The position numbers and the translations under genes were made by a program. Shown piece by piece: positions 7,475 to 12,500 of a stretch of DNA of 12,500 nt. The DNA comes from Stramonita haemastoma. Its lineage: Eukaryota > Mollusca > Gastropoda > Neogastropoda > Muricidae. Below the pieces are notes generated by a model that searched no databases, was not told where the DNA came from, and was given only the letters and a program-made list of their open reading frames with translations. The stretch spans positions 33,096,518 to 33,109,017 of the forward strand of contig CM060335.1 of assembly GCA_030674155.1 (NCBI GenBank). The letters run 5' to 3'. Each line of letters starts with the position of its first letter. The first letter of the stretch is position 1.

Positions 7475-7655
7475 AGTTCACCCAGCGGGAAATGGGTACC
7501 TGCCCTCTTTAGGGTCAGGGAAGGAAAGCAGCGGGGAGAGAGATTGGTGCCACCCTAAAATTGCTGGCCCTAGAGAAGCTGAGGTCCCCTGATGCCTCGC
7601 CCCCCCTAACGACCCGGCCTAGGTTATGGGGGACACCTTTCTTTTTACTTTTTTT
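7310..7655 (+). mobile_element. SINE S7 with a tRNA-like A box and 5S-rRNA-like segment
   Basis: TAGCTAAGTGG at 7319-7329, within GATAGCTAAGTGGTCAGAGC, fits the tRNA A-box consensus. Instead of a B box, a stretch at 7364-7404 (AACGTCGAGCGTGGTTACC, then TTTGGATGGGTGACCG) closely resembles the internal control region of animal 5S rRNA, around TTGGATGGGTGACCG. A 34-C run interrupts the body at 7441-7474. The 3' module (7495-7640) has GGGTACCTG, GGAAAGCAGCGGGGAGAG, TGCTGGCC, AGAGAAGCTGAGGTC and GGTTATGGGGGACACCTTT, shared with S5. SINE heads combining tRNA and 5S parts are known in vertebrates (AmnSINE1). That the two parts form one head here is inference. Confidence 0.7.
7441..7474. repeat. Poly(C) run of 34
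   Basis: Uninterrupted C homopolymer inside S7, preceded by another 7-C run and TTT. The corresponding part of S5 cannot be compared because S5 has a different 5' body. Homopolymers this long are often unreliable in assemblies. Confidence 0.9.
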
Positions 7656-7841
7656 TAAAACTCTTTTTATCAAATTGGGTCCCAGTTTTGCTTTGAGCTT
7701 GGTTTGGGTTTTTTGTAACCTTACTTAATTTTTCTTGAATCATTTGGGGGTTTAAGTCAGCCCTTTGTTTATGCTTTTGGAATATGCATTTTCAGGAGCA
7801 CGTTTTTGGGACATTTGAAGTGTATTTTATATACCCCAAGA
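7656..7841. other. T- and G-run-rich spacer
   Basis: No gene or repeat is recognised. Many homopolymer runs of four or more bases, as in the following kilobase. Confidence 0.4.
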
Positions 7842-7951
7842 AGAGGAGAGAGAGAGAGAGAAGAGAGAAGAGAGAGAGAGGAGAGAGGAGGAGAAGAGAA
7901 GAGGAGAGAGAGAGAGAGAGGGAGGGGAAAAGGAAGGAAGGAGGAAGGAAA
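7842..7951. repeat. (GA)n/(GGAA)n purine tract
   Basis: GA, GAA and GGAAGGAAGGAGG units, nearly all purine. Confidence 0.93.
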
Positions 7952-8447
7952 AATTTTTTTTTATTCGAGGTAAAGAAAAAGCAATTCCCCGTGCTTTTTT
8001 TCCTCCGGTTTTCCCCCCCTTTATCAGGTAAAATTTTTTGAAAAAAAGATGGGGCCCTCACGAAACAAAAAATTTAAACCTTCCGCAAAAATTTCCGGGT
8101 TCCAAAAACGGGGGCCCGGTTTTAAATCTTAATTAAATTTTTGGGGGAGGGAGTAGAGAGAAGGAAAGAAAACCCCCGGGAGGAGAAAGGAAGAGAGGCA
8201 GGGAAGGGAAAAGAAAGAAGAAAAAGAAGAAGGAAACGCAGGACGCAAACCCCGAAAAAAAAATTCCCCCAATTTTCCCCTTCCCCGTATTGGGGGAGAT
8301 TGACCCCAACTTTTTAAATAAATGTTTTTTTTAAAAAAAAAAAAAATCTTTTTTCCCGCCCCTTTGGGAATTTTAAAAAAACCCGCAAAATCCAAAAAAA
8401 ATACATTTCTTTTTAGGGTTTTAAATAATATGATCCCTGGATAAAAA
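7952..8447. other. Homopolymer-rich sequence, unclassified
   Basis: Dense runs of A, T, G and C of four to fourteen bases (for example GGGGGCCCGGTTTTAAA near 8111). A purine-rich block lies at 8142-8235. No frame has protein-like composition and no match to other SINE copies is visible. It may be degraded repeat or poor-quality consensus. Confidence 0.4.
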
Positions 8448-8620
8448 ATGAGAGAAGAAGGGGGAAAAAAAAAGAGAGAGAGAGAGAGAGGGAGAGGGGG
8501 AGGGGAGAGGAGAGAGGGGGGGGGGGGGGGGGGGGAGGGAAAGGGGAGAGGGAAGAGAGAGGGGAGGGAGGAGGAGAAAAAAAAAAGAGAGGGGGAAAAT
8601 AAAGAAAAAAGAGAAAGAGG
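8448..8620. repeat. Purine tract with 20-G run
   Basis: GA units, G-runs including G20 (8516-8535), and GGGA/GAAA units continue to about 8620. The Pro/Ser/Phe/Leu-rich minus frames crossing it are repeat translations. Confidence 0.92.
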
Positions 8621-8715
8621 AAATAAAATACAAAACACACAATTTACAAACAAACAAAACGTTACTATACTTAGCCACACTCTGCAATCACAATCAGTAT
8701 AATTGGAGTCCATTT

Positions 8716-8988
8716 TTGTTGGGTTATCTATTTGATTTTATCTACTTATTTTATACCACTTTATGTCACAGCAGATTTCTCTGCCTGAAATTCAGGCTGC
8801 TCTCCCAGGGGGAGAGTGCGTCGCGGCAAGTGCAGCACCTACCCATTGCTTTTTTTTTTCTTTTTCCTATCTGCAACTGTATTTGTTTCCCTATCAGAAT
8901 GGCTTTTTTCTACAGAATTTTGCCGGGGACAACCCCCTTGTTGCCGTGGGTTCTTTTACGTGTTCCAGATAAAGATATGTAACACACG

Positions 8989-9019
<31 letters not shown>

Positions 9020-9166
9020 TAGCGCCCAGACCACCATTCATGGTCTAATGGATTGGGGTAAAAGTTTTGGGCCCAAACGGGATTCGAACCACGGCACACT
9101 CCGACCCGGACTTTTCGCTTTCTAGGCAGGCGCGTTACCTCTAGACCACCGACCCAATCGGAGGGT
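8716..9166 (-). mobile_element. SINE S8, near full-length, tRNA-derived
   Basis: On the minus strand the head has an A-box-like TCGGTGGTCTAGAGGTAACG (9133-9152) and an exact B box GGTTCGAATCC (9080-9090). The core CGGATGAGAC...AACCGAGG (8991-9013) follows, as in S2 and S6. The next part differs from S6: CACGTAAAAGAACCCACGG, a hairpin-like GGTTGTCCCCGGC, ATTCTGTAGAAAA, GACGCACTCTCCCCCTGGGA, AGCAGCCTGAATTTCAGGC, AGAAATCTGCTGTGACATAA and an ATAAAATCAAATAG tail. I recall this tail as widespread in gastropods. The head does not close a tRNA acceptor stem, so it is not a tRNA gene. Clear target-site duplications were not identified. Confidence 0.88.
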
Positions 9167-9377
9167 TGGCACAGTTTTAGTTGGGGGAAGATAGGATTAA
9201 GTTATTTCATTTTGGTTTGCTTTCATACTGTTTCGTTTCTTTTTCATGTCGGGAGGGGGAAAAAATATACTAAGGTAGACGTTGAGCTTTCAGTATAGGA
9301 TATATGTGTAGTATAATAACATCGAAAGATGCAATTCTAGGAGGAGTAAGGGGGTTGAGGGGAATGCTTTCAAGACA
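9167..9377. other. Spacer, nothing recognised
   Basis: Mixed composition with stops in all frames outside the repeat. Confidence 0.4.
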
Positions 9378-9496
9378 GATAGACATACAGAAGGGGCTGA
9401 AAGACAGACAGACAGACAGACAGATACAGAGAGAGACAGAGGAGAGAGAGAGGGGGGGGGTGAAAGGGGGAGGGGGTAGAGAGAGACGAGAGAGAA

Positions 9497-9585
<89 letters not shown>

Positions 9586-9690
9586 GCAGGCAGGCAAACA
9601 GACAGACAGACAGGACAGACAGACAGACAGACAGACAGACAGGCAGGCAAATAGGCAAACAAACAGAAAGACAGGCAAACAGACAGACGT
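9378..9690. repeat. Compound (GACA)n-(GA)n-(GACA/GGCA)n microsatellite
   Basis: GACA units at about 9401-9424, G-rich GA to 9502, nearly pure GA at 9503-9581, then GGCA/GACA units to about 9690. The GACA blocks flank the GA block on both sides. Confidence 0.96.
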
Positions 9691-9943
9691 ACTGAGAAGC
9701 AGCTTTTACAAGATATCACTTGTTTTGTATAAAGAGAATTAAGTTGTTAAAGACACAGCTACGCATCCTTAATCAACTTCCACCCCCTCCTTTCCCCCAT
9801 TTCCTAGAAATAAAATAAAAATAAAGAAAGAAAAAAGTGAAAGGAAGATAATGGAAAATCCATACACCAATGGTGACGAGATTTGCTTTCAGTTGTTTTT
9901 TTTAAATATTTTTTGTTTTATTGATCCTCCATTTTGTTATGAT
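9691..9943. other. AT-rich spacer, nothing recognised
   Basis: It contains short A-rich AAATAAA stretches near 9807-9830, but no coding sequence precedes them that would make them polyadenylation signals. Confidence 0.4.
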
Positions 9944-9959
9944 TGTGTGTGTTTGTGTA

Positions 9960-10025
<66 letters not shown>

Positions 10026-10052
10026 TGTGCGCGCGCGCGCGTGTGTGTGTGT

Positions 10053-10113
<61 letters not shown>

Positions 10114-10330
10114 TATGTGTGCGTGCGTGCGTGTGTGTGCGTGTGTGCGTGCGTGGAACGTGCGTGTGTGTGTGCATGCGTGTGCGTGCGTGTGTGTATG
10201 TATGTATGTATGTATGTATGCATGTATGATGATGTATGTAGTATGTTGTATGTTGTATGTATGTTGTATGTATGTATGTATGTATGTATGTATGTTGAAG
10301 TGTGTTGTGTTGTATGTGGTGTGTGTGTGT
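9944..10330. repeat. Compound (GT)n/(GCGT)n/(GTAT)n microsatellite
   Basis: GT arrays with a GCGCGCGCGCG block at about 10028-10040, then GCGT variants, then GTAT units (10196-10292) with slips. Confidence 0.97.
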
Positions 10331-10664
10331 TAAAAAAACACACAAAAAACCAACAATCCATTTAAACACACATAATATATAGAAACCTGAAACTTTGTCA
10401 ACAAACATATTATTCTCTTTATGTCTTATAGAAAATCGAAGGAATCTGAAGACAAATTACCACCGAAGAATCGCTGAAGGAAGAAAACAAACATTTTACT
10501 GCCGCCGTTTGTTAGGGAGAAGGGGAAAACAGGCACATTTACTTGGAAGGATAATGTTTCGACCTTGCTAGCATTGATTGAAACTAGATTCCAAATTCAA
10601 CAGAATAGATAGAGGGTGAAGAGCAGAGATTCAGAATCAAAGAAACATAATTTGATTTGGTACA
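10331..10664. other. Unique-looking sequence between GT arrays
   Basis: Mixed AT-rich sequence with no similarity to the SINE copies. It holds the weak splice-acceptor-like site listed separately. Confidence 0.45.
10432..10477 (+). other. Possible terminal exon end (very weak)
   Basis: A pyrimidine-rich stretch ending TCTTATAG (AG at 10430-10431) resembles a splice acceptor. After a one-base phase, the frame reads KSKESEDKLPPKNR and stops at TGA (10475-10477). The charged C-terminus is plausible but only 14 codons long. No AATAAA signal follows within 200 bases. Chance is likely. Confidence 0.08.
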
Positions 10665-10822
10665 ATGTGTGTGTGTGTGTGTTTATATGTGTGGTGTGTG
10701 TGTGGCGTTGTGTGTGTGTGGTTGTGCGTGTGTTATTGTGTTGGTGTGTGCGTAGTATGTGTGTGTGTGTGTATGTGTGTGTGTGTGTGTGTGTGCGTGT
10801 ATGTGTGTGTGTGTGTGTCGTG
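10665..10822. repeat. Interrupted (GT)n microsatellite
   Basis: GT units with GTAT, GGTG, GCGT and GTTG variants. Confidence 0.95.
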
Positions 10823-11130
10823 TTTGTATAAATCACATAAGTGGTAGAAAATACAAAGTACAAAAATACAAATGTTATTATGCTCACGTGAATTTAAACC
10901 TGGTTGGTGGGTTGGGGTGGTTTGGTTTTTTCTGTTTTTGTTTGTTTTTGTTTTTTGTTTTTGTTTTTCTTCTTTCCAATTTTCTTCTATTTTCTTTGTT
11001 GTTTTTTTATTATATATAAAACAAATCATAATCTTTTGTTTGTTTGCTTAACTGTTCAATTCTTGTTTACGTTTTTGTTGTTACTGTTGCTGTTATTGTT
11101 GTCTGTTGTGGTGATGGTGGTAATAGAGGT
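10823..11130. other. T-rich low-complexity spacer
   Basis: GTTTTTGTTTG-type runs (10919-10975) and TTGTTG/CTGTTG triplets (11074-11110). No gene. Confidence 0.5.
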
Positions 11131-11159
11131 CGCGCGTGTATGTGTGTAAGGGGTGGAGG

Positions 11160-11229
<70 letters not shown>

Positions 11230-11273
11230 CGAATTTGTGTGGTGTGGTGTGTTTATGTGTCTGTGTGTGTGCG

Positions 11274-11305
<32 letters not shown>

Positions 11306-11410
11306 TGCGTAGGCGTGTGTGTGCATACATGCGTGCTCGCGTGCATATGTGTGCGTGTGTGCGTACATGCATGCGTGCGTGCGTGCGTATATGTGTGTGT
11401 GTGCGTGTGT
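11131..11410. repeat. Compound (GT)n/(GCGT)n microsatellite
   Basis: Pure GT at about 11162-11228, then GTGC, GCGT and CATGCGTG variants to 11410. Confidence 0.96.
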
Positions 11411-11710
11411 TACACAACCATAAAGACAACTTCTGACATAATTATATACAAAACAGGCTACAAACAAAACAAAGATAGAAATATTTATCATCTCTATTTT
11501 TACAACTAACTAACTCACCTCAAACGACTAAAGTTCTAGAAAAAAAAATACAAACCAAACCAACATTTTGCGAAATGGAAACCTGAAACTGAACATAGGG
11601 AACAGACTTTCTGTAACGAAAGAAGAGACAAACCCAGACAGAAATGGTCAGTCTCCAATCTCTCATGTTTATACAGATTTCTACTTTGTACACGACTTAT
11701 ACAAGTCTGT
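11411..11710. other. Unique-looking AT-rich spacer, nothing recognised
   Basis: Stops in all frames apart from short frames running into the CA array. No similarity to the SINE copies. Confidence 0.45.
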
Positions 11711-11926
11711 GCACACATACACACATACACACGCACGCACGCACGCACATACATAACATACATACATACATACATACATACATACATACATACATACATA
11801 CATACATACATTACATACATACATACATACATAACACACACATACATACACCTACACCTATACATACACACCTACACACTTACATCCCCCCCAGCCCCAC
11901 ACGCACACACACACCTACACACACAC

Positions 11927-11962
<36 letters not shown>

Positions 11963-12201
11963 CACACACCTACACACACCTACACACATACACTTACACA
12001 CCCCTACACACACACACACACTTACACACACACACACACACACGCACACACGCATTAACACACAAACACACAAACACACACACACCTACACACACACCTA
12101 CACACCTACACACACCTACACACCTACACACACACACACACACACACCTACACACACACACCCTACACACACCTACACACACACACACTACACACTCCAC
12201 A

Positions 12202-12297
<96 letters not shown>

Positions 12298-12307
12298 ACA
12301 CCCCACA

Positions 12308-12343
<36 letters not shown>

Positions 12344-12361
12344 CACACACACATACACACA
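11711..12361. repeat. Long compound (CA)n/(CATA)n/(CACCTA)n/(CT)n array
   Basis: The largest simple-repeat block in the window. CATA units lie at about 11750-11835, CA with CCTA variants from 11850 to 12203, (CT)n at about 12204-12296, then CA again to 12361. A 245-codon His/Thr/Ser-Leu frame through it is an artefact. Confidence 0.97.
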
Positions 12362-12374
12362 CATCTGCGCAAGT

Positions 12375-12480
12375 TAGATAGAGGGAAGGGGAGGGGAGAG
12401 GGATAAATGCATCATCGTTTTTTCTTAGAAAAGAGGAAAGGAGGAAGGGAGGAGGGAGGAAGGGAGGAGGGATGGTGGGG
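12375..12480 (+). repeat. Purine-rich tracts with a 15-bp tandem duplication
   Basis: GGGA/GGA-rich blocks at 12380-12402 and 12428-12480. GGAGGAAGGGAGGAG occurs twice in direct succession (12440-12454 and 12455-12469). Confidence 0.85.
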
Positions 12481-12500
12481 AAACTCCGATACCCAAGACT

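Noticed and set aside
8129..8713. A 194-codon minus frame rich in Ser, Pro, Phe and Leu
   Set aside because: It crosses the purine/pyrimidine tracts and the homopolymer-rich region. Its composition follows the repeats.
8716..8982. An 88-codon + frame starting with ATG
   Set aside because: It lies wholly inside SINE S8 and is antisense to it.
9078..9158. A possible real tRNA gene on the minus strand
   Set aside because: A and B boxes are present, but the ends do not pair as an acceptor stem, the middle is too long, and SINE core and tail follow directly.
9378..9690. Regular GACA/GA units as a CRISPR-like array
   Set aside because: The units are four and two bases with no unique spacers, so it is a microsatellite. 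The context is eukaryotic.
9902..10408. Long Cys/Val (plus) and His/Thr (minus) frames
   Set aside because: They are translations of the GT array in both directions, with no unique domain.
10382..11590. A shared GAAACCTGAAACT at 10382 and about 11579
   Set aside because: A 13-base match is expected about once by chance in a window this size, and the flanks do not align.
11644..12381. A 245-codon + frame rich in His, Thr, Ser and Leu
   Set aside because: It is a direct translation of CA, CATA and CT microsatellites, and equivalent frames exist on the other strand.

Overview
The window looks like non-coding eukaryotic DNA, most probably from a gastropod mollusc. There are no long open frames with protein-like composition, no operon-like packing and no recognisable gene. 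The organism call is an inference: several tRNA-derived SINE modules here resemble repeats I remember as common in marine snail genomes, and I could not run a search.

By rough tally about a third of the window is simple-sequence repeat. The arrays are GT/CA, GA/CT, AAAT, GTAT/CATA, GACA and AAATC tracts, often compound and occurring in both orientations. The largest are at 3105-3358, 3547-3857 (a GT arm facing a CA arm), 5047-5578, 9378-9690, 9944-10330, 11131-11410 and 11711-12361. Almost every long frame in the window is a translation of one of these arrays.

The informative content is a set of degenerate SINE pieces, labelled S1 to S8. S1 is at 72-210 (+), S2 at 2180-2340 (-), S3 at 4147-4308 (-), S4 at 4425-4562 (-), S5 at 4594-4832 (-), S6 at 5615-5945 (+), S7 at 7310-7655 (+) and S8 at 8716-9166 (-). 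They share modules in different combinations. S2, S6 and S8 carry the same central core but S8 has a different tail. S5 and S7 share a 3' module but differ upstream. S8 has a tRNA-like head with recognisable A and B boxes. S7 has a tRNA-type A box followed by a 5S-rRNA-like stretch.

Other structures are a strong G-quadruplex motif (1467-1511), a back-to-back CT/GA inverted tract (7060-7220), an 11-bp perfect stem (6708-6744), and a weak promoter-like segment with two CCAAT boxes (2855-2941). From about 7290 to 8620 the sequence is unusually homopolymer-rich, including 34 C and 20 G in a row, which may reflect poor consensus quality. No cooperating set of genes, and no evidence for a new biological system, is visible. 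The SINE modularity is the most interesting signal.
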